Source of the DNA: UBA6987 sp045616945
GTDB taxonomy: Bacteria; Bacillota; Clostridia; Lachnospirales; Lachnospiraceae
Reading direction: 5' to 3'
Length of the DNA stretch: 32,525 nt
Assembly (NCBI GenBank): GCA_045616945.1
Contig: JAZLHR010000119.1
Coordinates: 1 to 32,525, forward strand
The position numbers and the translations under genes were made by a program. Under the pieces are notes generated by a model. It was not told where the DNA came from, did no database searches, and was given only the letters and a program-made list of their open reading frames with translations. Positions 1-9,656 of this stretch are shown piece after piece; within the stretch, counting starts at the first letter, position 1; the number at the start of each line of letters is the position of its first letter.

Positions 1-79
1 CCCCTCCCTGGCCTCCCGGAAAAGAAATTATGAGAAAAAATAGTGTTTAGCCGCGCTCAGGTGAAGGTTGGTGAGGGAA
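1..79 (+). repeat. Intergenic repeat, copy A (partial)
   Basis: First of three copies of a roughly 91-base repeat beginning CCCCTCCCTGGCCTCCCGG. It matches the copy at 439 almost base for base for 50 bases, then diverges and loses similarity after about position 77. Each copy holds a tiny reading frame (here ATG at 30, MRKNSV then stop) without a convincing ribosome site, so I do not call it a gene. Confidence 0.8.
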
Positions 80-164
80 AAAGGTTAAAAAAAATAGTTT
101 TTGTCAAGATGGCAGGTTTGCGGCATGCGCTGTTGCAAGAGAGTGCGGACCGCAGTGGTCCGTC

Positions 165-222
165 AGCCGCAAGTGCCGCCCCTGCTCCCGCCCCTTTTCC
201 AATGTAAGCCGCAAGTGCCGCC
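165..222. repeat. Short direct repeat pair
   Basis: The 16-mer AGCCGCAAGTGCCGCC occurs at 165-180 and again at 207-222, with a pyrimidine-rich spacer. Its function is unknown; it is part of the gene-free block at 1-632. Confidence 0.7.
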
Positions 223-271
223 GAGAACTGCGGGGTGTCACCGAACACCCCGCATTCAGCGAAGCGCCGAA

Positions 272-294
272 CGGAAACGCATCAGGCGTTTCCG
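272..294. repeat. Perfect inverted repeat
   Basis: CGGAAACGC at 272-280 is mirrored by GCGTTTCCG at 286-294 around a five-base loop. No T-tract follows on either strand, so it is not a standard intrinsic terminator. It is one of several hairpins in the gene-free leftmost block. Confidence 0.6.
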
Positions 295-344
295 CAGAGT
301 CGCGAGCGGTCGGCAGGGCACGCAGCGGCGAGGCCTGCGGGCAT

Positions 345-393
345 AAAAAAAGCCCTTCCGGCGAAAATCGCTTTCAAGGCGTGCAGGGAAGGG
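345..393 (-). terminator. Intrinsic terminator, leftward
   Basis: Read leftward, CCCTTCC (393-387) pairs with GGAAGGG (359-353) and is followed by a run of seven T (351-345). The 27-base loop contains a small GCGA/TCGC hairpin of its own. It would end transcripts coming from the glmM operon, although two repeat copies lie between that operon and this site. Confidence 0.55.
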
Positions 394-404
394 TGGGAGG
401 GATC

Positions 405-455
405 GGGAGGCAGGGAGGGGACGGCCTCGCAACTCGGTCCCCTCCCTGGCCTCCC
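405..455. repeat. Long inverted repeat at the start of repeat copy B
   Basis: The arm at 405-422 (GGGAGGCAGGGAGGGGAC) is complementary to 437-455 apart from one extra base, with a 14-base loop. The right arm is the first part of repeat copy B, so the left arm is in effect a short inverted copy of the repeat start. Confidence 0.7.
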
Positions 456-529
456 GGAAAAGAAATTATGAGAAAAAATAGTGTTTAGCCCCGCTCCGGC
501 GAGGGTTGGTGAGGGATAGGGGCAGTCGC
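439..529 (+). repeat. Intergenic repeat, copy B
   Basis: Full-length copy, directly abutting copy C in tandem with a period of 91 bases. It starts CCCCTCCCTGGCCTCCCGG and ends in GGGATAGGGGCAGTCG. It is nearly identical to copy A over the first 50 bases. Confidence 0.85.
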
Positions 530-620
530 CCCCTCCCTGGTCTCCCGGAAAAAGAAATTATGAAGAAAAATAATGTTTAGTCGTGCCTCGGCGAGGGTTG
601 GTGGGGGATAGGGGCAGTCG
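530..620 (+). repeat. Intergenic repeat, copy C
   Basis: Tandem neighbour of copy B, with more changes in the A-rich middle. It ends in a small hairpin, AGGGGC (610-615) with GCCCCT (620-625), just past the stop of the leftward acetyltransferase gene. The hairpin lacks a T-tract, so it is not an obvious terminator. Confidence 0.85.
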
Positions 621-632
621 CCCCTCGCATTT

Positions 633-1298
633 TCAGGCGCGCGGCACAATGACCCTCGTCGCCTTTACGATGCATCCTCCCGGATAAACGCCGCGCAGCA
701 TGGTCGTAGGGTAGGCGGAGGTCCCGCGTCCTACCACGGTGCCGGGATTCAGCACGCAGTTGCAGCCGATATCGGCATGGTCTCCCAGAATGGCGCTGCA
801 TTTCCGCAGGCCGGTTTCGTATGCTTCGTCGCCGTTGCGGATGACGACATTTTTTTTGTCGGATTTCAGGTTGGAGCAGATGACCCCCGCGCCGGTATGC
901 GCGAAATTGCCCAGGACCGCGTCGCCGATATAATTGAAATGGGGCGCTTCCACGTGCCGCAGCAGGACGGCGTTCTTGACTTCGGACGAATTGCCGATGA
1001 CGCAGTCGGGGCCGGTCAGGACATTTCCCCGCAGGAAGGCGCCGGGGCGCAGTACGGTACCGGGACCCAGCACGCAGGGCGGCTCCAATGTGGCGGTGGG
1101 GGCGATCCTGACGCCTTCGCCGGCCAGAATGCCGGGGGCGATCTCCGTGAAGCCGGCGGGCTTTTCGGCCAGCAGCTTACGGATGTAGTCTCCGATGCGC
1201 GGAAGCACCTCCCACGCGTAGGTCACGCCATCGAACAGCGGGGCGATATAATCGGGATAGCTCTCGAAGAGCGCATTTACGGTAATATCAATCGCCAC
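633..1298 (-). CDS. GlmU-C-terminal-like hexapeptide acetyltransferase
   Basis: A 221-residue left-handed beta-helix protein resembling the C-terminal acetyltransferase half of GlmU, with no nucleotidyltransferase half. Hexapeptide repeats run from about residue 52 to the end. The segment EAPHFNYIGDAVLGN (117-131) lines up with the GlmU catalytic loop AGHLTYLGDAEIG, placing His120 at the catalytic histidine. I chose the GTG at 1298: AGGAGG lies eight bases upstream (1307-1312), while the ATGs at 1328 and 1325 have no ribosome site. It overlaps the glmM stop by 11 bases, so the two are translationally coupled. The expected role is acetylation of glucosamine-1-phosphate, the product of its neighbour. 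Many Clostridia annotate such proteins as UDP-GlcNAc pyrophosphorylase-like; the exact acceptor is inferred. Confidence 0.8.
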   Translation of the reverse strand: MAIDITVNALFESYPDYIAPLFDGVTYAWEVLPRIGDYIRKLLAEKPAGFTEIAPGILAGEGVRIAPTATLEPPCVLGPGTVLRPGAFLRGNVLTGPDCVIGNSSEVKNAVLLRHVEAPHFNYIGDAVLGNFAHTGAGVICSNLKSDKKNVVIRNGDEAYETGLRKCSAILGDHADIGCNCVLNPGTVVGRGTSAYPTTMLRGVYPGGCIVKATRVIVPRA

Positions 1299-2919
1299 AG
1301 ACGTATCCTCCTGCCTGTATCGCATCATAAACGGAAGCGATCAGCCTGTCGCACAGCGCATCGTCCGTACATTCCACCATGATGCGCACGACGGGCTCCG
1401 TGCCGCTTTCCCGAAGCAGGATGCGGCCTTCCTCGCCCAGCGCCTTTTCGGCTTTCCGCAGGGCTTCCTGCACGCCCTTGTCCGCGATGGCGGCAGCCTT
1501 GCTCGTGACGCGGACATTTTTCAGCTTCTGCGGCAGCAGTACCACGGGCGCCGCCAGCTCGGACAGTGCGGCCTTGCGGTCCAGCATTTCCTCCGTGAGC
1601 ATGATGGCGGTCAGCAGACCGTCGCCGGTGGTGGCATATTTGCGCAGGATGATGTGGCCGGACTGCTCGCCGCCCAGGCGGTATCCGTACTGCTCCATGG
1701 CTTCGTAAACGAAGCGGTCGCCCACCTTGGTCTGCATCACGCGGATCCCTTCCTTTTTGAGGGCATTCAGCAGTCCCTGATTGGACATGACCGTGGCGAC
1801 CACGGTATCGCCGTCCAGGTTGCCGCGCTCTTTGAGGCGCTTTCCGAGGATATACAGGATCTTGTCGCCGTCCACGATCTCGCCGTTTTCATCGACGGCC
1901 AGGCAGCGGTCCGCGTCGCCGTCAAAGGCAAAGCCGACATCCAGCTTTTTCTCCCGGACCAGCTGACGCAGCGCCTCGATATGGGTAGAGCCGCAGTCGC
2001 GGTTGACATTCAGGCCGTCCGGCTGTGCGCCAATCAGGACCGTGTTGGCACCCAGTGCGTCGAATACGGCCTTCGCGATCATCCAGGAGGAGCCGTTGGC
2101 GGTATCCAGACCGATGCGCAGCCGCCGGTAGGAGTGGGAGGCTACGGAGATCAGATAGCCCACGTAGCGGTTCCGCCCGGAAATATAGTCCGTGATGCAG
2201 CCGAGCCGGTCGCGGGTGGCGTAGGGAAGATCCTTTTCGGCGATGCCGAGGGCGCCCAGGTCGCCGTCCAGATACGATTCGATATAGGAAATGGTCTTGT
2301 CGTCCATTTTTTCGCCGTTGCCGTTCAGCACCTTGATCCCGTTGTCGTAGAACGGATTGTGGGAGGCCGTGATCATGATGCCGCAGTCGAATTCATCCTG
2401 CCGGGTCACGAAGGCGACGCCGGGCGTGGTGATGACATGCAGCATGCAGGCGTCGCCGCCGGAAGCCGTGGTGCCTGCCACGAGCGCATACTCGATGGTA
2501 CAGCTGGGGCGGCGGGTATCCTTGCCGATGACGATGCGGGGGCGGTAGCCTGCGCGGTTCTGCCCGGAAAGCGGGTTCTGATAGTACCAGCCGAGAAAGC
2601 GGCCGACCATATAGGCGTGCATGGTCGTCAGGCTGCGGTTGACTTCGCCGCGGAAGCCGTCCGTACCGAAATACCGGTTCTTGCCGGTCTCATTTTTTTT
2701 GCTGTCCTCCCGGATGGGAGAGGCTTTATCGTTCAGCAGAAAATCCGCGGAAATGCCCAGCAGAGAGCAGAGCGGCAGGATCTTTTCTGTCTGCGGCACG
2801 GAAAGATTGGTCTCCCATTTGGAAACGGACTGACGGGAAACATCCAGAAGCTCTGCCAGCTTTTCCTGGGAAAGGCCTCTTTGCCCCCGAAAATAGGTGA
2901 TCTTTTCGCCGACTGTCAT
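1288..2919 (-). CDS. glmM: XRE helix-turn-helix fused to phosphoglucosamine mutase
   Basis: A 543-residue fusion. Residues 4-62 form an XRE/HTH_3 DNA-binding domain (GLSQEKLAELLDVSRQSVSK), residues 65-80 a polar linker, and residues 81-543 a complete GlmM, which converts glucosamine-6-phosphate to glucosamine-1-phosphate for peptidoglycan. GlmM hallmarks are present: TASHNP with phospho-Ser186, metal loop DGDADR (333-338), sugar-binding GGEQSGH (416-422) and phosphate-binding RESGTEP (503-509). The ATG at 2919 has GGAGG six bases upstream (2926-2930). There is no in-frame ATG, GTG or TTG near the usual GlmM N-terminus (NRYFGTDGFR), so this is a real fusion and not two genes. Normal GlmM is about 450 residues with no HTH. 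It heads a leftward operon with the GlmU-like gene. DNA binding or autoregulation is an inference. Confidence 0.93.
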   Translation of the reverse strand: MTVGEKITYFRGQRGLSQEKLAELLDVSRQSVSKWETNLSVPQTEKILPLCSLLGISADFLLNDKASPIREDSKKNETGKNRYFGTDGFRGEVNRSLTTMHAYMVGRFLGWYYQNPLSGQNRAGYRPRIVIGKDTRRPSCTIEYALVAGTTASGGDACMLHVITTPGVAFVTRQDEFDCGIMITASHNPFYDNGIKVLNGNGEKMDDKTISYIESYLDGDLGALGIAEKDLPYATRDRLGCITDYISGRNRYVGYLISVASHSYRRLRIGLDTANGSSWMIAKAVFDALGANTVLIGAQPDGLNVNRDCGSTHIEALRQLVREKKLDVGFAFDGDADRCLAVDENGEIVDGDKILYILGKRLKERGNLDGDTVVATVMSNQGLLNALKKEGIRVMQTKVGDRFVYEAMEQYGYRLGGEQSGHIILRKYATTGDGLLTAIMLTEEMLDRKAALSELAAPVVLLPQKLKNVRVTSKAAAIADKGVQEALRKAEKALGEEGRILLRESGTEPVVRIMVECTDDALCDRLIASVYDAIQAGGYVCGD

Positions 2920-2965
2920 AATATACCTCCGAAGATGATATGCAGCATACTGCGCACTGCGGTTG

Positions 2966-2993
2966 ATTTTACCATAAAAGAGAGGAATTACAA
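2966..2993 (-). promoter_or_regulatory. Putative promoter of the HTH-glmM operon
   Basis: Reading leftward, TTGTAA (2993-2988), a 16-base spacer and TAAAAT (2971-2966) lie about 36 bases before the GGAGG of the fusion gene. If the HTH domain is autoregulatory, its operator would be expected here. Confidence 0.5.
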
Positions 2994-3091
2994 GCAACTT
3001 GTGTATAATAATACGAATATCGGCGCAACTGCAAGGTGCGGAAAAACGCTGTGCCGGGTACGGAAGAATAAAAAAGCGGGGTATGCGCGGC

Positions 3092-3146
3092 GCTGCGGCG
3101 TCCATGCCGGGCATGCGGCCGGAGGAGGGCCGCACGCAGCTTTTTC
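3092..3146 (+). terminator. Terminator-like hairpin upstream of metG
   Basis: GCTGCG (3092-3097) can pair with CGCAGC (3135-3140), followed by TTTTTC. Inside lies a second stem, TGCGGCC (3114-3120) with GGCCGCA (3128-3134). No rightward gene precedes it, because the upstream gene is divergent. It is therefore either a relic, the end of a short unannotated transcript, or a coincidence of GC-rich sequence. Confidence 0.3.
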
Positions 3147-3175
3147 TTGAAAAAATTCCCTTGGTATGTTACAGT
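3147..3175 (+). promoter_or_regulatory. Putative metG promoter
   Basis: TTGAAA (3147-3152), a 17-base spacer and TACAGT (3170-3175) give an untranslated leader of about 90 bases before metG. The leader has a small hairpin, TCCCGC (3230-3235) with GCGGGA (3242-3247). I found no T-box or SAM riboswitch signature in it. Confidence 0.55.
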
Positions 3176-3271
3176 ATGGTGTGAATGCCCGGAAAGGGTG
3201 TTTTTGGCGTGGAATAAAACCGCCGCTTATCCCGCTCATCCGCGGGACAAAGCAGAAAGGAAGACAAAAAC

Positions 3272-5272
3272 ATGCAGAGAATCAACAAAAAACCTTACTA
3301 TATCACAACGGCCATCGCCTATGCCTCCGGCAAGCCGCATATCGGCAACTGCTATGAGATCGTGCTGACGGACAGTATCGCCCGTTTCCGCCGGGCACAG
3401 GGCTACGATGTATTTTTCCAGACCGGCACCGATGAACACGGTCAGAAGATCGAGCTGAAGGCCGAGGCCGCCGGCATGAAGCCGAAGGCTTTCGTGGACG
3501 GGGTCGCGGGCCAGATCCGCGGCATCTGGGATCTGCTGAATATTTCCTATGATAAATTTATCCGCACCACCGACGCGGACCATGAAGCGCAGATCCAGAA
3601 GATCTTCAAGAAGATGTACGAGCAGGACGACATTTACAAGGGCTACTACGAGGGCTGGTACTGCACGCCCTGCGAGTCCTTCTTTACGGAATCCCAGCTG
3701 GTCGACGGCAAATGCCCCGACTGCGGCCGTCCCGTGACGAAGGCAACGGAGGAGGCTTACTTCTTCCGCATGAGCAAATATGCGCCCCGCCTGATCGACT
3801 ATATCAACGAACATCCCGATTTCATCCAGCCCGTATCCCGCAAGAACGAGATGATGAACAACTTCCTGCTGCCCGGCCTGCAGGATCTGTGCGTATCCCG
3901 CACTTCCTTCACCTGGGGCATCCCTGTCAGCTTTGACGAGAAGCATGTGACCTATGTATGGCTGGATGCGCTGAGCAACTATATCACCGGCATCGGCTAT
4001 GACGCGGACGGCAATCACACGGAGCAGTTTAAGAAATACTGGCCCGCGGATGTGCATATCATCGGCAAGGATATCATCCGTTTCCATACCATCTACTGGC
4101 CGATCTTCCTGATGAGCCTGGGCGTGGAGCTGCCGAAGCAGGTATTCGGTCATCCCTGGCTGCTGCAGGGCGAGGGCAAGATGTCCAAATCCAAGGGCAA
4201 CGTCCTTTATGCCGATGATCTGGTAGACTTTTTCGGCCTGGATGCGGTGCGCTATTTCGTGCTGCATGAGATGCCTTTTGAAAATGACGGCTCTATCACC
4301 TGGGAACTGCTGGTCGAGCGCATCAATTCCGACCTGGCCAATGCCCTGGGCAATCTGGTGAACCGTACGCTTGCCATGAGCAACAAATATTTCGGCGGCA
4401 CGGTCACGAATGCCGGCGCAGCCGAGGCACTGGACGAAGAACTGAAGGCCTGCGCTCTGGAGACCGCCGAAAAATGCGAAGCCCTGATGGAAGGCCTGCA
4501 CGTGGCGGATGCTCTGACGGAGATCTTCAATCTGTTCAAGCGCTGCAACAAATATATCGACGAAACGATGCCCTGGGCTCTGGCCAAGGACGAAACGAAG
4601 AAGGAACGCCTGCAGACCGTGCTTTACAATCTGGCGGAAGCGATCGCCATCGGCGCGACCCTGCTGGAGCCCTTTATGCCCGATACTGCCGAAAAGATCC
4701 TGAAGCAGCTGAATGCACCGGCCCGCAGCTTTGCCGATCTGGAAAGCTTCGGCCTGTATCCGAGCGGCACGAAGGTCACGGAGACCCCTGAGATCCTGTT
4801 TGCCCGTCTTGATCTGAAAGAGGTCATGGCAAGGGTGATCGAGAAGTTCCCTGCTTTCGCTCCCGAGGAGGAAAAGCCCGCGGAGAAGAAGGAAGAGAAA
4901 AAGGAAGAAAAGAAGGAAGCCGGGAAGGGACCGGCCGAAAAGAAGGCCGAGATCACATATGACGACTTTGCCAAGCTGGAATTCAGGGTCGGCGAGATCC
5001 TGAAATGCGAAGAGGTCCCGAAGTCCAAGAAGCTGCTTTGCAGCCAGGTGAAGTTGGGCGGGGAGGTCCGTCAGATCGTATCCGGCATCAAGGCCTGGTA
5101 TAAGCCCGAACAGATGGTAGGCAAGAAGGTCATGGTCGTGACCAATCTGAAGCCCGCAAAGCTGGCAGGTCTGCTTTCCGAGGGCATGATCCTGGCCGCC
5201 GAGGACAGTGAGGGCCGTCTGGCTCTGATGACCCCCGACAGCGAGGTGCTGGACGGTGCCGAGATCTGCTGA
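3272..5272 (+). CDS. metG: Methionyl-tRNA synthetase with C-terminal tRNA-binding domain
   Basis: A 666-residue class I aminoacyl-tRNA synthetase that charges tRNA-Met in the cytoplasm. The HIGH-type motif is HIGN (23-26) and the KMSKS loop is at 303-307. A zinc knuckle is formed by Cys131, 134, 148 and 151. The anticodon-binding helical domain follows, up to about residue 525. A Lys/Glu-rich low-complexity linker (531-560) leads to a Trbp111/EMAP-type tRNA-binding OB fold (562-666), which in this family dimerises and improves tRNA binding. The ATG at 3272 has an AGAAAGGAAG ribosome site. secA follows 32 bases later with no terminator between, so they may be co-transcribed. Confidence 0.97.
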   Translation: MQRINKKPYYITTAIAYASGKPHIGNCYEIVLTDSIARFRRAQGYDVFFQTGTDEHGQKIELKAEAAGMKPKAFVDGVAGQIRGIWDLLNISYDKFIRTTDADHEAQIQKIFKKMYEQDDIYKGYYEGWYCTPCESFFTESQLVDGKCPDCGRPVTKATEEAYFFRMSKYAPRLIDYINEHPDFIQPVSRKNEMMNNFLLPGLQDLCVSRTSFTWGIPVSFDEKHVTYVWLDALSNYITGIGYDADGNHTEQFKKYWPADVHIIGKDIIRFHTIYWPIFLMSLGVELPKQVFGHPWLLQGEGKMSKSKGNVLYADDLVDFFGLDAVRYFVLHEMPFENDGSITWELLVERINSDLANALGNLVNRTLAMSNKYFGGTVTNAGAAEALDEELKACALETAEKCEALMEGLHVADALTEIFNLFKRCNKYIDETMPWALAKDETKKERLQTVLYNLAEAIAIGATLLEPFMPDTAEKILKQLNAPARSFADLESFGLYPSGTKVTETPEILFARLDLKEVMARVIEKFPAFAPEEEKPAEKKEEKKEEKKEAGKGPAEKKAEITYDDFAKLEFRVGEILKCEEVPKSKKLLCSQVKLGGEVRQIVSGIKAWYKPEQMVGKKVMVVTNLKPAKLAGLLSEGMILAAEDSEGRLALMTPDSEVLDGAEIC

Positions 5273-5304
5273 TATTCAGGCGGAAATGATAAACGGAGGT
5301 AAGC

Positions 5305-7863
5305 ATGGGATTATTCAAGTCCTATAGTGAAAAAGAATTAAAACGGATCCGCCCGCTGGTGGATAAGATCGAAGCGCTCCGGCCCGAAATGATGGCGATG
5401 TCCGAAGAAGCCATGCGTGCCAAAACGCTGGAATTCAAGGAGCGTCTGAAAAAGGGCGAAACGCTGGACGATCTGCTTGTGGAGGCCTTTGCGCTGGTGC
5501 GCGAAAGCGCCCGCCGGTCCATCGGCCTGGAGCCCTACCGCGTACAGCTGATGGGCGGTATCATCCTGCATCAGGGACGTATCGCCGAGATGCGTACCGG
5601 TGAAGGCAAGACACTGGTTTCCACGCTTCCGGCGTATCTGAATGCGCTGGAGGGCGAGGGCGTACATATCGTTACGGTCAATGACTATCTGGCCAAGCGT
5701 GATGCGGAGTGGATGGGCAAGGTGCATGAGTATCTGGGCCTGACGGTCGGCGTGGTGCTGAACAGTATGACGCCGGAGGAACGGCAGGTACAGTACGGCT
5801 GTGATATCACCTATGTGACCAACAACGAGCTGGGATTCGACTACCTGCGTGACAATATGGTGATCTACCGCGAGAATCTGGTCCTGCGGAAGCTGCATTA
5901 CTGTATCGTCGATGAAGTTGACTCGGTCCTGATCGATGAAGCCAGAACGCCGCTGATCATTTCCGGACAGAGCGGCAAATCCACCAAGCTGTACGAGACC
6001 TGCGACTATCTTGCGATGCACCTGACCCGCGGTGAGGCGAAGGAGCTTTCCAAGATGGATATCCTCATGAAGGAGGAAGAGAAGGAGACAGGCGACTTCA
6101 TCGTCAACGAGAAGGAAAAGCAGGTCCACCTGACGGCGCAGGGCGTGGAAAAGGTGGAAAAATTCTTCCAGATCGATAACCTGGCGGATTCGGAGAACCT
6201 GGAGATCCAGCACAATATCATCCTGGCGCTGCGTGCGCACAACCTGATGGCCCGCGACAAGGATTATGTCGTGAAGGACAATGAAGTGCTGATCGTAGAT
6301 GAATTCACCGGCCGTATCATGCCGGGCCGCCGTTATTCGGACGGTCTGCATCAGGCCATTGAAGCGAAGGAGCATGTCAAGGTCAAGCGCGAAAGCCGGA
6401 CCCTTGCGACCATCACCTTCCAGAACTTCTTCAACAAATTCGAGAAGAAGGCAGGCATGACCGGTACGGCCATGACGGAGGAAAAGGAATTCCGCGATAT
6501 TTACGGGATGGACGTGGTGGAGATCCCCACCAACGTCCCAGTGCAGCGTAAGGATCTGCAGGATGCGGTATATAAGACCAAGCGTGAAAAGCTGCATGCC
6601 ATCGCCGATGCGGTCGAGGAAGCCCACGCGAAGGGGCAGCCGGTACTGGTCGGCACCATCACCATCGAGTCTTCGGAGGAGATCGCAGCGATCCTGCGCC
6701 GCCGGGGCATCAAGCTCAACGTACTGAATGCCAAGTTCCATGAAATGGAAGCGGAGATCGTTGCGGATGCCGGTATCCACGGCGCTGTGACCATCGCGAC
6801 CAACATGGCGGGCCGAGGCACCGATATCAAGCTGGATGAAGAAGCCAAGGCTGCCGGCGGATTGAAGATCATCGGTACCGAGCGTCATGAATCCCGCCGT
6901 ATCGACAACCAGCTGCGCGGCCGTGCCGGCCGTCAGGGCGACCCGGGCGAATCCCGCTTCTATATCTCCCTGGAAGATGACCTGATGCGTCTCTTCGGCG
7001 GCGAGAAGATGCTGAATCTGTTCAACTCTCTGCATGTCCCGGACGATGAGCCGATCGAGCACAAGATGCTTTCGAACGCCATCGAGACGGCGCAGAAGAA
7101 GATCGAGAGCAACAACTTCGGTATCCGCAAGAACCTGCTGGAATACGATGAAGTAAAGAACGAGCAGCGCGAGATCATCTACGCGGAGCGCCGCCGGGTG
7201 CTGGACGGCGAAAATATGCGCGGCTTTATTATGAATATGGTAGGCGACGTGGCAAACGGCGTCGTGGACGGCTGCATTTCCGACGATATCCCGGCGGAAA
7301 GCTGGGACCTGGACGAGCTGAATCACGATCTGGACGGCTTCTTCCCGGGGCTGGAGGTGTCCGAGGAAGTGCTGCAGAGCAAGAGCCATTTCAAGGCAGC
7401 CGATCTGAAGGCCTATATCCGTGAGCAGGCGGAGCGCCTGTATGCGCGGAAGGAAGCCGAAGTCGCGAGCACCGAAAAGATGCGTGAGATCGAGCGTGTG
7501 TTCCTGCTGAAATCCGTGGACCGCCGCTGGATGGACCATAGCGACGATATGGAGCAGCTGCGGCAGGGCATCGGTATGCAGTCCTACGCGCAGAAGAATC
7601 CCGTGGTCGAATACCGTACGCAGGGCTTCGAAATGTTCGAAGAGATGACCCGCGGCATCGAAGAGGATACGGTCAAGCTGCTGATGCATCTGCGCATCGA
7701 GCAGAAGGTAGAGCGTGAGCAGGTCGCCAAGGCCACCGGCACCAACCGGGACGATTCCGTCACCAAGCAGCCGGTCAAGCGCGCCTCCGAAAAGATCTAT
7801 CCCAACGATCCCTGCCCCTGCGGCAGCGGCAAGAAATATAAGCAGTGCTGCGGAAGAAAGTAA
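5305..7863 (+). CDS. secA: Preprotein translocase ATPase SecA
   Basis: An 852-residue motor of the Sec pathway that pushes unfolded secretory proteins through SecYEG at the membrane. The Walker A motif MRTGEGKT is at 96-103 and the DEAD-type box VDEVD at 202-206. The second helicase half includes TNMAGRGTDIKL and QLRGRAGRQGD. The C-terminus carries the SecB- and zinc-binding tail CPCGSGKKYKQCC (Cys837, 839, 848, 849). The ATG at 5305 has CGGAGG five bases upstream. Length and domain order are ordinary. A hairpin without a T-tract separates it from prfB. Confidence 0.98.
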   Translation: MGLFKSYSEKELKRIRPLVDKIEALRPEMMAMSEEAMRAKTLEFKERLKKGETLDDLLVEAFALVRESARRSIGLEPYRVQLMGGIILHQGRIAEMRTGEGKTLVSTLPAYLNALEGEGVHIVTVNDYLAKRDAEWMGKVHEYLGLTVGVVLNSMTPEERQVQYGCDITYVTNNELGFDYLRDNMVIYRENLVLRKLHYCIVDEVDSVLIDEARTPLIISGQSGKSTKLYETCDYLAMHLTRGEAKELSKMDILMKEEEKETGDFIVNEKEKQVHLTAQGVEKVEKFFQIDNLADSENLEIQHNIILALRAHNLMARDKDYVVKDNEVLIVDEFTGRIMPGRRYSDGLHQAIEAKEHVKVKRESRTLATITFQNFFNKFEKKAGMTGTAMTEEKEFRDIYGMDVVEIPTNVPVQRKDLQDAVYKTKREKLHAIADAVEEAHAKGQPVLVGTITIESSEEIAAILRRRGIKLNVLNAKFHEMEAEIVADAGIHGAVTIATNMAGRGTDIKLDEEAKAAGGLKIIGTERHESRRIDNQLRGRAGRQGDPGESRFYISLEDDLMRLFGGEKMLNLFNSLHVPDDEPIEHKMLSNAIETAQKKIESNNFGIRKNLLEYDEVKNEQREIIYAERRRVLDGENMRGFIMNMVGDVANGVVDGCISDDIPAESWDLDELNHDLDGFFPGLEVSEEVLQSKSHFKAADLKAYIREQAERLYARKEAEVASTEKMREIERVFLLKSVDRRWMDHSDDMEQLRQGIGMQSYAQKNPVVEYRTQGFEMFEEMTRGIEEDTVKLLMHLRIEQKVEREQVAKATGTNRDDSVTKQPVKRASEKIYPNDPCPCGSGKKYKQCCGRK

Positions 7864-7872
7864 TGCGGAAAA

Positions 7873-7891
7873 CCGCCGGAAATCCCGGCGG
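7873..7891 (+). other. Hairpin in the secA-prfB gap
   Basis: CCGCCGG (7873-7879) pairs with CCGGCGG (7885-7891) around AAATC. It is followed by an A/T mixture and not a T-run, so it is not a standard terminator. It may stabilise or process the secA-prfB message. Confidence 0.5.
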
Positions 7892-7927
7892 AAAAATATA
7901 ATTATTATATGAAAGAGGGTGAAGTTA

Positions 7928-9056
<1,129 letters not shown>

Positions 9057-9656
9057 ATTCCGATATTTCCTCCCCTACTTTTGCCGAGAAGCGTTCTTCC
9101 GGCCGGAGCAGGGGCGGTGCTTCGTCCCGCAGCGGAGACAGGCGGCAGAATTCCGGCCGCGGCGGTGCGGTATCCGCGGGGAGTTCTTCGCCGACGGGCA
9201 GCTCCGCGTAAAAAAGGCGCTCGCGCATGATCACCTGCTGCACGGTGGCGCGGCCGCGCGCATCCAGACAGCGGTAATTCTGCACGAGGCCGGCCTCCTC
9301 TCTTGTCAGCAGGCGCGGCCCGGGATCGGGCGGTCTGCGGTCCAGCAGATAATCGGTGCTGACGTGCAGGATATCTGCCAGCCGGCTGAGTATCTCCGGG
9401 CCGGGGGTGCGTTTTCCTGTTTCGTACATGGTATAAGCCGGTCGGGACACGCCGATTTTTTTCGCCAGGGCTTCCTGTGAATAATGATTTAACAGTCTTT
9501 GCTCTTTCAGGTGATTCATTAACGGATGGCTCCTTTTCGTCAGACGGCGTGTCTGGAACATAACAAATCAGCTGCGAGCCTCCCTCTGGCGGGCCGACTG
9601 TAACAAAATCATCGCTGAAAGTGTGAGCTTCAGAACAAAACGGAGCGTTAGAAAGC

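Noticed and set aside
1299..1328. Longer start (ATG 1328) for the GlmU-like gene
   Set aside because: No ribosome site precedes it; AGGAGG lies eight bases before the GTG at 1298.
2920..3135. N-terminal extension of the HTH-GlmM protein up to an ATG at 3135
   Set aside because: The extra 72 residues look random and cover the promoter. The ATG at 2919 has a strong ribosome site and starts exactly at the HTH domain.
1654..3150. Long rightward open frame opposite glmM
   Set aside because: A shadow of glmM on the other strand, with composition typical of antisense reading and no domain match.
3182..3271. T-box or SAM riboswitch in the metG leader
   Set aside because: The leader is only about 90 bases and lacks the T-box sequence and the SAM-core elements.
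5338..7689. Very long leftward open frame opposite secA
   Set aside because: An antisense shadow of a well-conserved gene, rich in His/Gln/Leu as expected from reversed codons.
7897..7902. TATAAT between secA and prfB as a prfB promoter
   Set aside because: The position of a -35 box falls in the hairpin (CGCCGG) and does not match; no extended -10.
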